Source: CAIXQW01 sp046049675 (lineage in GTDB: Bacteria > Bacteroidota > Bacteroidia > Chitinophagales > Chitinophagaceae). From it: 47,714 nucleotides of DNA. The position numbers were made by a program, and so were the translations under genes. Each line of letters begins with the position of its first letter. The first letter of the stretch is position 1. The notes under the pieces were generated by a model that saw only the letters and a list, made by a program, of their open reading frames with translations, made no database searches and was not told where the DNA came from. Where the stretch lies: positions 1 to 47,714 of the forward strand of contig JBJORA010000026.1 in assembly GCA_046049675.1 (NCBI GenBank). Reading direction: 5' to 3'. Below are positions 1-8,862 of the stretch, one piece after another.

Positions 1-1
1 T

Positions 2-652
2 ATTAAAACAGAATTAGAAGCAGCGCACAAAATTCAGGTTCATAATATTGTAAAAGACCTTTCGATAGAGAATGCGGCACAGCACGTGTACGACGAAACC
101 ACGGCAAATGGCATTCAGATAGATTATTTGATTAATAATGCAGGCTTTGGCGATTTTGGCATGTTTGTAGATAGCGACTGGCAAAAAGAGCACCAAATGA
201 TTAACCTTAATATCACCACATTGACACATTTTACAAAACTATATCTCCGCGATATGGTGAAGCGAGGCAGCGGTCGTATTATGAATGTGGCTTCAACTGC
301 CGCCTTTCAAAGTGGACCTACTATGGCGGTTTACTTTGCTACCAAGGCCTATGTGTTGCATTTTTCTGAGGCAATCAATAATGAGGTAAAACCAAGTGGC
401 GTTACTGTAACGGCCTTATGCCCTGGCGCTACAGAAAGTGGTTTTCAGGATGCAGCTGCCATGCACGAAAGTGCACTTGTGAAAGGCAAAAAACTACCTA
501 CATCTAAAGAGGTGGCAGAATTTGGTTACAAGGCAATGATGCGAGGCAAGGCAGTGGCAATTCATGGCCTTATGAATTACTTATTAGCGAATAGCGTGAG
601 ATTTTTTCCGCGTGCTTGGGTAGTTGCCATTACGCGCAAAATGCAAGGCTAA
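2..652 (+). CDS. Short-chain dehydrogenase/reductase (DltE-like SDR), 5' end missing
   Basis: The reading frame is open from the first bases of the window, so the N-terminus with the nucleotide-binding glycine motif lies outside it. What remains shows classical SDR landmarks: the NNAG motif after a run ending IDYLI, a catalytic serine in NVAST, the YxxxK pair in YFATK, and the conserved PG after strand six (ALCPGAT). The family uses NAD(P)(H) to oxidise or reduce small alcohols and ketones in the cytoplasm; the substrate cannot be told from sequence. The layout resembles the DltE/YqjQ subgroup. No methionine near the start is credible as the true start; the first in-frame GTG at 86 is internal. 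Function class is certain, substrate unknown. Confidence 0.9.
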   Translation: MKTELEAAHKIQVHNIVKDLSIENAAQHVYDETTANGIQIDYLINNAGFGDFGMFVDSDWQKEHQMINLNITTLTHFTKLYLRDMVKRGSGRIMNVASTAAFQSGPTMAVYFATKAYVLHFSEAINNEVKPSGVTVTALCPGATESGFQDAAAMHESALVKGKKLPTSKEVAEFGYKAMMRGKAVAIHGLMNYLLANSVRFFPRAWVVAITRKMQG

Positions 653-789
653 TGCTAAATTAGTAGGGAAAGCTTTGCTGCAAAACCTGCACTAGCATAG
701 CATTTTACTGATTCGTAGGGCAATTTTGCCAATTTTGTGTGGCATATTCTCGCTAGCACTTATCTTTACGAATTCAAAAAACCACTATC

Positions 790-1500
790 GTGAAGAAAAT
801 AATTTTTGGCTTATTTGCCGTTGCATGTAGTTTCAGCGTATTCGCACAAGAGCGTATTGAAAAAGATGTTCCTGAAACACATTTTTCGGCAGTGCTTACA
901 CGCAGCCAAGTAAAACAAACCGACAATTATCGCGCTGTAGTAGAAGTTGTAAATACCTATACCAACAAGCGTGTACAACGTATTGTGCTTGGCGACGAAT
1001 ATGAGTTTCTGGCTAACCCAAGCGAAAGCCTACAGTTTGCCGACTTAAACATGGATGGCTACGACGATATTATTGTAAACAATGGCTATACCACTAACTG
1101 TGGCTATTGGACTACACATTCTTACGTGCTACTTTATAATGCTAAGAGCAAAAAGTTTAGCCAAAGCAGTGCATACGACGATGTTTTATATGCTGGTCAT
1201 TTTAATGAAGCGCAAGTAGAAATCAACTACACTGATAGCACAATCAAAAAGTATAAGCAAACTTGCCATTGTGCAGAAACAAGTTATGGTTACAACTTAT
1301 ACAAGGTGCGCAAGGGTAAATTGGTCTTACACAAAAGCATTTTTGTACTATGCCCTCATATAGATATTGAGAGAGAAACTGGTAGTCGCGAAGTTGTATT
1401 TGGTACTACAACAAATGGCAAATATGGCGAATATACAAAACGCCTTACCGCTGTTGAATTGCGTGGTCTAGCTGGTACAGAAATTCTAGCGGTTGAATAA
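790..1500 (+). CDS. Secreted hypothetical protein, XAC2610-like
   Basis: The protein (236 residues) begins with a clear signal peptide: MKK, a hydrophobic core, and a cleavage site after VFA at about residue 19. Translation starts at a GTG codon. Residues 83-93 read FADLNMDGYDD, an acidic loop like the calcium-binding or FG-GAP-like signature seen in XAC2610-type proteins. Four cysteines in the middle and C-terminal parts suggest disulfides in the periplasm or outside the cell. A near-consensus promoter element (TATCTTTA) sits at 761-768. It converges on the gene at 1541-2194. No enzymatic motif is visible, and the XAC2610 resemblance rests only on the acidic motif and overall size. Confidence 0.8.
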   Translation: MKKIIFGLFAVACSFSVFAQERIEKDVPETHFSAVLTRSQVKQTDNYRAVVEVVNTYTNKRVQRIVLGDEYEFLANPSESLQFADLNMDGYDDIIVNNGYTTNCGYWTTHSYVLLYNAKSKKFSQSSAYDDVLYAGHFNEAQVEINYTDSTIKKYKQTCHCAETSYGYNLYKVRKGKLVLHKSIFVLCPHIDIERETGSREVVFGTTTNGKYGEYTKRLTAVELRGLAGTEILAVE

Positions 1501-1512
1501 TTCAACGCGCAT

Positions 1513-1526
1513 GATATTCCGATATC
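1513..1526. terminator. Weak hairpin between convergent genes
   Basis: A 5-bp stem (GATAT/ATATC) with a 4-nt loop lies between the stop codons of two convergent genes, and an outer TTCAA/TTGAA pair flanks it (1501-1505 and 1530-1534). There is no long T run, so termination activity is only a guess. Confidence 0.25.
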
Positions 1527-1540
1527 TTATTGAATAAACT

Positions 1541-2194
1541 TTATTTGTTGTTGTTACCAATCAAGAAATAACTGATAGTTGCTGTAAGCACATTGTACTT
1601 ATTGACAACTGTTGCAGCATTAGCTTGGTCTGTAAGTGCAAGATTGTACATTGCGCGAATACCAACGCCATTCTTAAAGCGATAACCTGCACCAAAGTTT
1701 GTTCCCCAATTGATTGCATTAAGACTTAGCGTGTCGTTTCCAAACTTTAGATCTTGTTGCACAGGGGTAGTAATGCCTGCGCCAGTAGTAGTACTAGTGC
1801 CATTTAGAGAAAAACTTAATGTTGGACCAGCCGATAATTCTAATTTACCCTTGCCTAGTTTGATTGGCACAACTAAGTCAAGCGGAACTTGTACGTTGTT
1901 TATGCGCACTTTGCTATTAGTACTTAATGTGCCAAGCGTGCTTGTTAGATCATATCCTGTTTGTAAAAAGTTGGCACTAGGTCGAATGCTAAAGGCTTTA
2001 CCAACTTGGTAGTCAAAGATTAATCCCGGATACACAAAAGTGAAACCTTTGTCGGAGTAGTTTACGCTTGTGCCAGTAACTGTTAAGTTTGGCCCTACCA
2101 CACTTGCCCCAGCTTGAACACCTACACGTAATTGCGCAAAACACATTGTACCAAGGAAAATTAAAGCCAGACTTGAGATTGATTTTTTCATCAT
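1541..2194 (-). CDS. PorT-like outer-membrane beta-barrel protein
   Basis: 217 residues with a signal peptide (MMKKS, hydrophobic stretch, cleavage after CFA near residue 20). The mature part alternates polar and hydrophobic residues with glycine-rich starts (RVGVQAGAS) and repeated aromatic-ended strands, and it closes with a strand near YNVLTATISYFLIG. This fits the small 8-stranded 'porin family / PorT' outer-membrane proteins common in Bacteroidota. The function of such proteins is usually unknown. A TACTTTTG promoter element lies 20 nt upstream of the start on the minus strand. PorT itself is a T9SS protein, but this is not evidence that this copy is. Confidence 0.75.
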   Translation of the reverse strand: MMKKSISSLALIFLGTMCFAQLRVGVQAGASVVGPNLTVTGTSVNYSDKGFTFVYPGLIFDYQVGKAFSIRPSANFLQTGYDLTSTLGTLSTNSKVRINNVQVPLDLVVPIKLGKGKLELSAGPTLSFSLNGTSTTTGAGITTPVQQDLKFGNDTLSLNAINWGTNFGAGYRFKNGVGIRAMYNLALTDQANAATVVNKYNVLTATISYFLIGNNNK

Positions 2195-2214
2195 TATATT
2201 ATTTTTTGTTGTGT

Positions 2215-2222
2215 CAAAAGTA
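2215..2222 (-). promoter_or_regulatory. -7 promoter element TACTTTTG for the PorT-like gene
   Basis: Reading the minus strand, TACTTTTG matches the Bacteroidota -7 consensus TAnnTTTG. It lies 20 nt before the ATG at 2194. A clear -33 TTTG was not pinned down. Confidence 0.5.
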
Positions 2223-2242
2223 GGATAATAATTAATATGTAG

Positions 2243-3460
2243 TTAGTCATTTCTAAAACTTATTTGCGACCTACTTGCCTTCAATGATGGTAGTATACAA
2301 GCTAAAATACTAATAATCAATACGGTAACAAATACTAGCACAAAATCAGTCCACAGTATTTTTATTGGATAGGCCTGTAGCAAAAGATCGTCGCCTTGCA
2401 TTTTTATAAGGCTAAAATGCTGCTGCAGCAAACATACAACGAGTGCAATACTACATCCGATAACTGCACCTAACAAACCGATGCCAATTCCTGTACTCAT
2501 AAAGATACGTGTGATGGTGCTCGTTTGTGCACCCATTGCTTTAAGCACACTTATGTCTCTCCGTTTCTCTAATGCCAACATACTAAGCGACGCAATCATA
2601 TTAAAACTTGCAATAAAAAGCATGAGTGCAAGTATCGCATAGGTCATCCATTTCTCGCTACTCAAAATATAGTACAGTGTTTTGTTCTGTTCAAAACGTG
2701 TTTCTACTTTTAGGTTTTGCTTTGCAACAATTGCCTTTACAGCTTGTGCAACTGCAGCAGTGTTCTTAATGTTATCAACCGCAATTTCTATGCTACTGAG
2801 TTCACCTTGCTTATTAAAAAGCTCTTGCGCTTGAGCAATACTTACGATGGCATATTTGCTATCAAATTCTTCTTGTACAGCAAAAATACTACTCACAAAT
2901 AGCTCCGTACTTGTATATGCATCTTGCGGACTAGTGCTCAAATTGCCTTTGCCAGTAAATGCATATAATATAAGTGGTGCAATAGCATTTTCACTGATGC
3001 GTAGCGTATTGGCAAGGCTAATGCCAAGTGTAATGCGTGGTTGATCGTCGCTTAACACAGTATCGCCATACTTGATAAATTGCTTAAACTTTGTAATTTT
3101 TTCGTACTGCTGATCTATGCCACGCACCACAGCCACTTGCTGCGCATCGCCATTCGTCAACATCGCTTTTTCTTCTAAACACTTGCCTACACTGATCACA
3201 TGTGGCACCGTGCGTATTTGTTGAAACAGCGCATCGTCATCCGCAAAAAAATTGCCTCGAGTAGCGCTTACCTTTACATCTGTATAAAAACTGGTGTAGA
3301 GATTTTTTACAAAAGCATCAATACCATTATAACTGCTTAAAACAATAATCAAGGCTGCAGCACCAACTGCAATAGCACCAATGCTAATCCAACTAATAAT
3401 GTTGATGGCTTTGGTGCGCTTGCTACTAAAAATATATCGGCGTGCAATGATGCCTAGCAC
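2243..3460 (-). CDS. FtsX/LolE-type ABC transporter permease
   Basis: 405 residues with the MacB/FtsX permease layout: one membrane helix near residues 20-43, a large periplasmic domain, then three helices near 275-300, 320-345 and 370-392. The cytoplasmic loop after the second helix carries LEKRRDISVLKAMGAQ, the characteristic FtsX-family coupling motif. By family it would belong to a lipoprotein-releasing (LolCDE) or MacB-like complex in the inner membrane. No ATPase partner (LolD) is encoded next to it, so the partner must lie elsewhere. It starts 2 bp after rbfA, a pairing I recall as common in Bacteroidota, and the two are surely co-transcribed. Which lipoprotein or substrate it handles cannot be seen. 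Confidence 0.88.
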   Translation of the reverse strand: MLGIIARRYIFSSKRTKAINIISWISIGAIAVGAAALIIVLSSYNGIDAFVKNLYTSFYTDVKVSATRGNFFADDDALFQQIRTVPHVISVGKCLEEKAMLTNGDAQQVAVVRGIDQQYEKITKFKQFIKYGDTVLSDDQPRITLGISLANTLRISENAIAPLILYAFTGKGNLSTSPQDAYTSTELFVSSIFAVQEEFDSKYAIVSIAQAQELFNKQGELSSIEIAVDNIKNTAAVAQAVKAIVAKQNLKVETRFEQNKTLYYILSSEKWMTYAILALMLFIASFNMIASLSMLALEKRRDISVLKAMGAQTSTITRIFMSTGIGIGLLGAVIGCSIALVVCLLQQHFSLIKMQGDDLLLQAYPIKILWTDFVLVFVTVLIISILACILPSLKASRSQISFRND

Positions 3461-3462
3461 AA

Positions 3463-3876
3463 TTATTCTGGCTTTTGGTTTTTGAGACGGTCTTCTTCTA
3501 TTTGCTTAAACAGTTCTTCCATTTTGAATACATGATCCAAAGTGTCGTCGCCAAAAAACTGCAGCACAGGTACATTTCTTAAAGCGTGACGCAAACCGTT
3601 ACCCAATTTGCCGCGAAACTCACTTGTTCGCTCTTGAATACGTAGCAGCATGTCGTCAGCATCTGCAATTTGAAAGAAGCTTAGGTATACGCGCGCTTCA
3701 AGCAAGTCAGGGGTAACAATCACGTTGCTTATGCTAATCATGCCATTATTAACGATATTCAGTCCTTCTTTTTGAAAGATGGCATTCATTTCTTCTTTTA
3801 TTAGTTTGGCTACTTGTATTTGCCTTTTGCTCTGTTGCATGCTCTGCTTGCAAAAGTACGCATAAAGTTTTTCCAT
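3463..3876 (-). CDS. rbfA: Ribosome-binding factor A
   Basis: RbfA binds the 30S subunit and assists late maturation of 16S rRNA. The sequence has the expected single KH-like fold signature: RQIQVAKLIKEEM near the start, a central strand ISISNVIVTPDLLEARVY, and the closing region LRNVPVLQFFGDDTLDH. At 137 residues it is slightly long at the N-terminus; the methionine at residue 13 (MQQSKRQ) is an attractive alternative start, because family members usually begin just before the RQ motif. It is the first gene of a two-gene operon with the FtsX-like permease and is divergent from the exporter gene at 3919. Confidence 0.9.
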   Translation of the reverse strand: MEKLYAYFCKQSMQQSKRQIQVAKLIKEEMNAIFQKEGLNIVNNGMISISNVIVTPDLLEARVYLSFFQIADADDMLLRIQERTSEFRGKLGNGLRHALRNVPVLQFFGDDTLDHVFKMEELFKQIEEDRLKNQKPE

Positions 3877-3903
3877 TAGCGGAGTAAAAAGGTGGCTTTA
3901 GCT

Positions 3904-3911
3904 TACTTTTG
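3904..3911 (+). promoter_or_regulatory. -7 promoter element TACTTTTG for the MsbA-like gene
   Basis: A perfect TAnnTTTG match 7 nt before the TTG start codon at 3919. The distance implies a leaderless or very short-leader mRNA and supports the non-ATG start. Confidence 0.55.
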
Positions 3912-3918
3912 AGCCTTC

Positions 3919-5745
3919 TTGGGTCGCATTGCTTCCATATTTGGGTATATCAAGGGCAGATATCAGCTCATTGCACTGTTTTGCCTTAGCAATTTATTGA
4001 GTGTGGTGTTTAGTATGCTTAGCCTCGCTATGCTTGTGCCTTTTCTTAACTTGCTATTTGGCAAAGACGATCTCGTTACACAAAATCCAGGCTTTGTTTT
4101 GACGAAAGAAGGCGTTGCACAGTATTTCAAGTACCTGCTAAGTGATATTGTTATTTCGCATCAAAACAATAAGATGTATGCCTTGGGTTTTATCTGTTTG
4201 TTGGTTTTAGCTTGCATCATACTTAAAAATTTCTTTCTTTTTTGTAGCCGTTACATTTTACATCCTTTGCGCAATGGCATTATTAGAAAATTGCGCCAAG
4301 ATGTTTTTCAAAAATTACTGCAATTGCCAATAGGTTTTTTTACCAACGAACGTAAAGGCGATGTCATGGCACGCATGACCAACGATGTAAAAGAGTTTGA
4401 GGATAGTATTATTAGTGTGATGGACTTGATGTTTAGTACACCAATTTCCATTTTGTTTTACTTGGTATTTATGTTTACGCTCAGCGTAAAATTGCTAATT
4501 ATTCTGCTAGTTCTTTTACCAATTGCTGGTATATTAATTGGCCGCGTTAGCAAGAGCCTCAAAAAGCATAGTACAGATAATAGCCAGCGCATTGGCACCT
4601 TACTGAGCATTATTGATGAAACGCTTGGCGGCTTGCGCATTATCAAAGCATTTGGTGCCGAAAAGCTGATGGCGGGCAAGTACATGCAAGAAAATAATTA
4701 CCTCAACCGGCTCAATAATCGTATTGCGTTTCGAAGAGAAATGGCAAGTCCTTTAAGTGAAACACTTGGTATACTAGTGCTTTGTGTAATTCTTTGTGTT
4801 GGTGGTTATTTGGTATTGCATACAAAAGAAATTGATGCAAGTACCTTTATCTTATTTATACTTGTTTTTACACAATTGCTTGATCCCTTAAAGAAGTTCT
4901 CGCAAATCTTTTATAATATCCAAAAGGGTAGCGCAAGCCTCGAACGTATCAATGGTATTTTACACGCAACCGATACAATTACAGAGAAAATTGATGCAAA
5001 GCCATTGCCACAATTTCAAAAGAGTATTGAACTAAAAAATGTAAGCTTTAGTTATGGCAAGCATGCCATTTTGCATCATATAGATTTGCATATCGCTAAA
5101 GGCAGTACAATAGCGCTTGTAGGCAGCAGTGGCAGTGGCAAAAGCACTTTGGCCGATTTGATACCTCGCTTTCATGATTGTACAAGCGGCGAAGTATTGA
5201 TAGATGGTATAAATGTAAAAGACTACAAGCTTGCTGATATTCGCAATCAAATTGGCGTAGTAAGCCAAGAGCCAATTTTGTTTAATGATACGATTGCCAA
5301 TAATATTGCTTTAGCTAATACGCAAGCCAATGCACAGCAAATTGAAAACGCAGCTAAGGTTGCTAATGCGCACGGATTTATTGCAAACAAGGCACTTGGT
5401 TTTGAAGACAATATTGGCGACCGCGGTCAAAAGTTAAGTGGCGGAGAAAAGCAGCGATTAACTATTGCACGTGCTGTGCTAAAAAATCCACCAATTCTTA
5501 TCCTGGACGAAGCTACAAGTAGTCTTGATACCGAAAGCGAAAAATTAGTACAAGATGCATTGACCAAAGTAATGCAAGACCGCACGTGCATTATCATTGC
5601 ACATCGCTTAAGTACTGTACAACATGCCAATGAAATAGTAGTACTTGATAAAGGGAGAATTGTAGAACGTGGTACGCACACCGAGCTCTTGGCAAAAGAA
5701 GGTTTCTACAAAAAGTTGGTAGATATGCAGCAGTTACAAAAGTAG
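3919..5745 (+). CDS. MsbA-like ABC exporter (fused permease and ATPase)
   Basis: 608 residues. Residues 1-330 form a six-helix type IV exporter membrane domain; the remainder is the nucleotide-binding domain with Walker A GSSGSGKST (about 401-409), signature LSGGEKQR (about 505), Walker B ILILDEATSSLD (about 525-536) and the switch histidine in IIAHRLST. It would act as a homodimer, most likely flipping lipid A or other lipids across the inner membrane, though drug export is possible. The start is TTG: an in-frame stop lies 9 bp upstream at 3910, and the first ATG is deep within the first helix. A promoter element sits 7 nt before this TTG. Confidence 0.92.
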   Translation: MGRIASIFGYIKGRYQLIALFCLSNLLSVVFSMLSLAMLVPFLNLLFGKDDLVTQNPGFVLTKEGVAQYFKYLLSDIVISHQNNKMYALGFICLLVLACIILKNFFLFCSRYILHPLRNGIIRKLRQDVFQKLLQLPIGFFTNERKGDVMARMTNDVKEFEDSIISVMDLMFSTPISILFYLVFMFTLSVKLLIILLVLLPIAGILIGRVSKSLKKHSTDNSQRIGTLLSIIDETLGGLRIIKAFGAEKLMAGKYMQENNYLNRLNNRIAFRREMASPLSETLGILVLCVILCVGGYLVLHTKEIDASTFILFILVFTQLLDPLKKFSQIFYNIQKGSASLERINGILHATDTITEKIDAKPLPQFQKSIELKNVSFSYGKHAILHHIDLHIAKGSTIALVGSSGSGKSTLADLIPRFHDCTSGEVLIDGINVKDYKLADIRNQIGVVSQEPILFNDTIANNIALANTQANAQQIENAAKVANAHGFIANKALGFEDNIGDRGQKLSGGEKQRLTIARAVLKNPPILILDEATSSLDTESEKLVQDALTKVMQDRTCIIIAHRLSTVQHANEIVVLDKGRIVERGTHTELLAKEGFYKKLVDMQQLQK

Positions 5746-5762
5746 TAAGCCTAATTTTTTAT

Positions 5763-6476
5763 CTATGGCGTAATGCTGTACTGCAACCGTTCGCCACAAC
5801 TTTGCGGATTATTCAAATACATATTGGGCACGTAAACGTTTTCCGTTTTAAACAGTTGCGGCACGTTATTAATAACCTTGTAATACTTGCATTCGTATGT
5901 CGTGTGTGGCGATAGATAGACCGCACTACCATCAATTAATCCTTGCGGAGGAAAATTTGGTACGATATCTGGCCAATTCATTTGGTTTGTGCAGTAAACG
6001 CGGTTGCCATTAACTTCTACAATAATATGCTGAGTGCCAAGTGTTTGATAAGTGTTATCGGATGCAGAAAATGCAAGAGCTCCAGCAGGCCTTATTTTTA
6101 TTGTATCCTTGGCGGTGTTAAAATCTGCACCAAGCATACTAGTGCCACCAGCTAGGTATTTGTACACTACATTATTAGTATCGGGTACGCAGTTGCCATT
6201 GTGAAGATTAATATTAAGTGCATATGTTCTATCGCCTACCACGCGCGTATCGAGTACAATCATACCTTGTGCATTGGTAGTCCCACTTGTATTTAGCTGG
6301 TCTTTTTGCATATAGCTTGGTGCTTTACGAATAAACTCAAACGGCAAGTTGGCAATTGGCTTACCAGTTACGGCATCTACAACAACTGCGCTATATGCAA
6401 TTTTCTTATTGGCAATGCTGCAAGCACTTAAAATGCACACAAGTACTAATGCGGATAAAAACAAGCACTTCTTCAT
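5763..6476 (-). CDS. Lipoprotein with carboxypeptidase-regulatory/transthyretin-like domain
   Basis: The frame is open from 6497, but the ATG at 6476 gives a proper lipoprotein signal (MKKCLFLSALVLVCILSAC) with cysteine 19 as the lipidation site. A TACCTTTG promoter element at 6481-6488 lies inside the longer frame, which further excludes the upstream start. After the lipobox, AVVVDAVTGKPIANLPFEFI begins a beta-sandwich domain of the type that senses or binds sugars in outer-membrane proteins. The rest has no recognised motif. The final product is 237 residues, probably anchored in the outer membrane. It converges with the MsbA-like gene. Function unknown. Confidence 0.8.
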   Translation of the reverse strand: MKKCLFLSALVLVCILSACSIANKKIAYSAVVVDAVTGKPIANLPFEFIRKAPSYMQKDQLNTSGTTNAQGMIVLDTRVVGDRTYALNINLHNGNCVPDTNNVVYKYLAGGTSMLGADFNTAKDTIKIRPAGALAFSASDNTYQTLGTQHIIVEVNGNRVYCTNQMNWPDIVPNFPPQGLIDGSAVYLSPHTTYECKYYKVINNVPQLFKTENVYVPNMYLNNPQSCGERLQYSITP

Positions 6477-6480
6477 ATAC

Positions 6481-6488
6481 CAAAGGTA
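6481..6488 (-). promoter_or_regulatory. -7 promoter element TACCTTTG, 4 nt from the lipoprotein start
   Basis: Read on the minus strand this is a perfect TAnnTTTG match, followed by 4 nt and then ATG at 6476. The spacing is the same as for genes starting at 17281, 25083 and 42875, and suggests a leaderless transcript. Confidence 0.6.
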
Positions 6489-6572
6489 GCGCTGCAATGA
6501 ACGCGGTGTCTAGCAAATAACCGCAGATTTACAATGTACAAAAATCTTTAACTAAATTTTCCATGCAAGTAG

Positions 6573-6580
6573 TAACTTCG
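6573..6580 (+). promoter_or_regulatory. Near-consensus -7 element TAACTTCG upstream of hmgA
   Basis: One mismatch to TAnnTTTG, 20 nt before the ATG at 6601. The intergenic region holds no better match. Confidence 0.35.
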
Positions 6581-6600
6581 TGAACCATTAGTAATTAAAT

Positions 6601-7758
6601 ATGCCAAATTACCATAGCGCAGGGCAAATACCGCACAAACGTCATACACAGTTTAGAGATGCTGCTGGCAAACTATACAGCGAGCAACTTTTTAGTACAG
6701 AAGGTTTTAGCAGTAACTATAGCTTGTTGTATCATGTGCATCCGCCAACGCAAATTATTCGCACGGAAGAGCCTACAGATGTAACGCCAAAAATTGCAAC
6801 TGATAATATTCTAAAGCATCGCAGTTTTCAAGGTTTTAATATTAAACCTGTTGCCGATTATTTGCAAAGTCGTAAGCCTGTACTTGTCAACAACGATTGC
6901 CATATTAGTCTTGCAGCGCCTCAGCAAAGCATGACAGATTATTTCTACAAAAATGCTGATGCCGACGAAGTGCTTTTTGTGCACGAAGGTACAGGCGTCG
7001 TAAAAACGCAATACGGCAACCTTAAGTTTAGCTATGGCGACTATATCGTTATTCCACGTGGGGCTATTTATCAAATTACGTTTGACACACCAGACAATAG
7101 ACTTTTTATAGTAGAAAGTTTTGGGCCAATTCGTTTCCCCAAGCGTTATCTCAGCAAGTATGGCCAGTTAATGGAGCATGCACCATTTTGCGAGCGCGAT
7201 ATTCGCAAACCAGAATTTGTTGCGCCTATTGATGAAAGTGGCGAGTTTTTAATTCGTACAAAAAAGAAAGGACTGATGTATCCAATTACTTACGCCAATC
7301 ATCCATTTGATGTAGTGGGTTGGGATGGCTGCGAGTATCCTTTTATTTTTAGTATTCACGATTTTGAACCAATAACGGGTAGGGTACATCAACCACCGCC
7401 GGTGCATCAAACATTTGACGGCAAGGACTTTGTGCTTTGTAGCTTTGTGCCACGTTTATACGATTATCATCCGCAGAGTATTCCGGCACCGTATAATCAT
7501 AGCAATATTGATAGCGATGAGGTATTGTACTATGTAGATGGCGATTTTATGAGCCGCAAACATGTTACGCGCGGCATGATTACGCTACATCCAAGTGGCA
7601 TTCCACATGGCCCACATCCAGGCGCGGTTGAAAAAAGTATTGGTAAAACAGAAACAAAAGAATTAGCTGTGATGGTTGATACCTTTAGACCTCTATTACT
7701 AACGGAATACGCGGTTGGTATAGAAGATGAAGGTTATGTGATGAGTTGGGCTGAGTAA
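6601..7758 (+). CDS. hmgA: Homogentisate 1,2-dioxygenase
   Basis: This iron enzyme opens the ring of homogentisate to maleylacetoacetate, the third step of tyrosine breakdown. The 385-residue protein is the short form of the family (the human and Pseudomonas enzymes are about 430-445). The C-terminal metal region is present: NHSNIDSDEVLYY supplies a histidine and a glutamate, and IPHGPHPG the second histidine cluster. An N-terminal cupin half shows HEGTGVV and GDYIVIPRGAIYQ. Its upstream partner, 4-hydroxyphenylpyruvate dioxygenase, is at 12294, with five unrelated genes between; fumarylacetoacetase and the isomerase are not in the window. It starts with ATG. Confidence 0.93.
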   Translation: MPNYHSAGQIPHKRHTQFRDAAGKLYSEQLFSTEGFSSNYSLLYHVHPPTQIIRTEEPTDVTPKIATDNILKHRSFQGFNIKPVADYLQSRKPVLVNNDCHISLAAPQQSMTDYFYKNADADEVLFVHEGTGVVKTQYGNLKFSYGDYIVIPRGAIYQITFDTPDNRLFIVESFGPIRFPKRYLSKYGQLMEHAPFCERDIRKPEFVAPIDESGEFLIRTKKKGLMYPITYANHPFDVVGWDGCEYPFIFSIHDFEPITGRVHQPPPVHQTFDGKDFVLCSFVPRLYDYHPQSIPAPYNHSNIDSDEVLYYVDGDFMSRKHVTRGMITLHPSGIPHGPHPGAVEKSIGKTETKELAVMVDTFRPLLLTEYAVGIEDEGYVMSWAE

Positions 7759-7802
7759 GTTGATTCTATAAGTTCGCCAATACCTAATACGTTATTAATG
7801 TT

Positions 7803-8720
7803 ATGAAGAAAATATCGTTCAGCATTGCACTAATTGTGTGTACACTGTTTTTTTACGTAAGTAGTTCTGCGCAAACAAGTAAAAAGAGAGTAGCGGTGCC
7901 TGAAAGCCCACCCGATAGAATCGCACTAGATAAAAAGCAGCCTGACAAGCAAGTAGATACTTTACGTGCGGCACGGCCTATTGAAGTGCCACCGTTTGCA
8001 ACTGACTCAGCAAATCTACAACCATGTAAACTCACTAAGGATGCAGATTATATTGGCGGTTTGGGAAAATTGGTAGAATTTCTTCAAGATAATCTGGAGT
8101 ATCCTGATGATGAAATGGAATATGGCTTTCAAGGCAAAGTTATCGTGGGTTTTATAGTTAACGAAAATGGTGAGCTTTCACATCATAGAATTGTACAAAC
8201 AGCTGGTGCTCCCTTTGATCGGGAAGCATTGCGTGTAACGAGAAAAATCTCTTCGTTTTCGCCAGCGATGTGCGGTGACACGCCAACAAAATCATATTAT
8301 ACGCTGCCCATTACTTTTACTCTAGAAGAAGATTATAGCGGTGAGTACCGGTCTGAATATTTAATCGATGAGTCAACACCGTATATTCGTTTTGTACCAA
8401 CAGAGCCGCATGATGAGTATGCAAGAATTTTTTATGGTGTTGGTTTCAATAATGAAATGTATAAAATTTGTGTAGCTCTACCCAGTAAAGAACAAACAGT
8501 TTATCTTGGTGTGATGCTTACAGTTAATGAAGACGGCACGTACAGCAATCCACAAGTTGTGTCTAACAGTGCAAATCTTAATCCATCTGAAATTGCTGCA
8601 GTACTTAAAAAACTACCCAAAGCAACACCCGCTTATGACTATGGTAAGCCGGTGCCAGCGCATGTTTTTGTTGGCTTTACCAATGATGAGAGATCGTTAA
8701 AGGCTTTGCAAGGCAATTAG
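7803..8720 (+). CDS. Exported protein with two TonB C-terminal-like domains (paralogue 1)
   Basis: 305 residues. A signal peptide (MKKISFS, hydrophobic run, cleavage after SSA near residue 23) is followed by a basic, proline-containing linker and a TonB_C-like domain (about residues 75-178) with YPDDEMEYGFQGKVIVGFIVNE, the motif GAPFDREALRV and the closing LPITF strand. A second, more diverged copy fills residues about 200-300 (VYLGVMLTVNEDGTY, AYDYGKPVPA). Family TonB proteins pass inner-membrane energy to outer-membrane receptors, but they are anchored; this one looks cleaved and soluble. It is the first of three tandem paralogues. The exact role is unknown: a periplasmic adaptor or binding protein is a guess. 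Confidence 0.82.
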   Translation: MKKISFSIALIVCTLFFYVSSSAQTSKKRVAVPESPPDRIALDKKQPDKQVDTLRAARPIEVPPFATDSANLQPCKLTKDADYIGGLGKLVEFLQDNLEYPDDEMEYGFQGKVIVGFIVNENGELSHHRIVQTAGAPFDREALRVTRKISSFSPAMCGDTPTKSYYTLPITFTLEEDYSGEYRSEYLIDESTPYIRFVPTEPHDEYARIFYGVGFNNEMYKICVALPSKEQTVYLGVMLTVNEDGTYSNPQVVSNSANLNPSEIAAVLKKLPKATPAYDYGKPVPAHVFVGFTNDERSLKALQGN

Positions 8721-8753
8721 CTTTAATTGGCTAAGCTGTAGCCTTAAAGTTTC
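8721..8753 (+). terminator. Hairpin directly after paralogue 1
   Basis: A nested inverted repeat starts right after the stop codon: CTTTAA pairs with TTAAAG, and GGCTA with TAGCC, around a 5-nt loop; a 2-nt bulge interrupts the left arm. A short TTT follows. It probably ends or attenuates transcription, in keeping with the separate promoter-like element at 8788-8795. Confidence 0.5.
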
Positions 8754-8787
8754 GAATGAGCTTGACTTAAGTATATTGGAATTGGTT

Positions 8788-8795
8788 TAACTTTG
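8788..8795 (+). promoter_or_regulatory. -7 promoter element TAACTTTG upstream of paralogue 2
   Basis: Perfect TAnnTTTG match, 67 nt before the ATG at 8863, so this gene would have a real leader of about 60 nt, unlike many genes in the window. Confidence 0.45.
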
Positions 8796-8862
8796 AACTG
8801 CGGTAAAGTAATTTTCTGCTTGCATTTTTTTTGCTAGCAGTATATCAAACCGCTATTGTAAA

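Noticed and set aside
14..229. Antisense open frame over the SDR gene
   Set aside because: Lies wholly opposite a well-supported SDR coding sequence and has no family resemblance.
719..730. GGCAATTTTGCC palindrome before the gene at 790
   Set aside because: Only a 2-nt loop and a short stem, not a stable hairpin.
1710..2012. 100-codon frame antisense to the PorT-like gene
   Set aside because: Shadow of a real gene; no signal, motif or promoter of its own.
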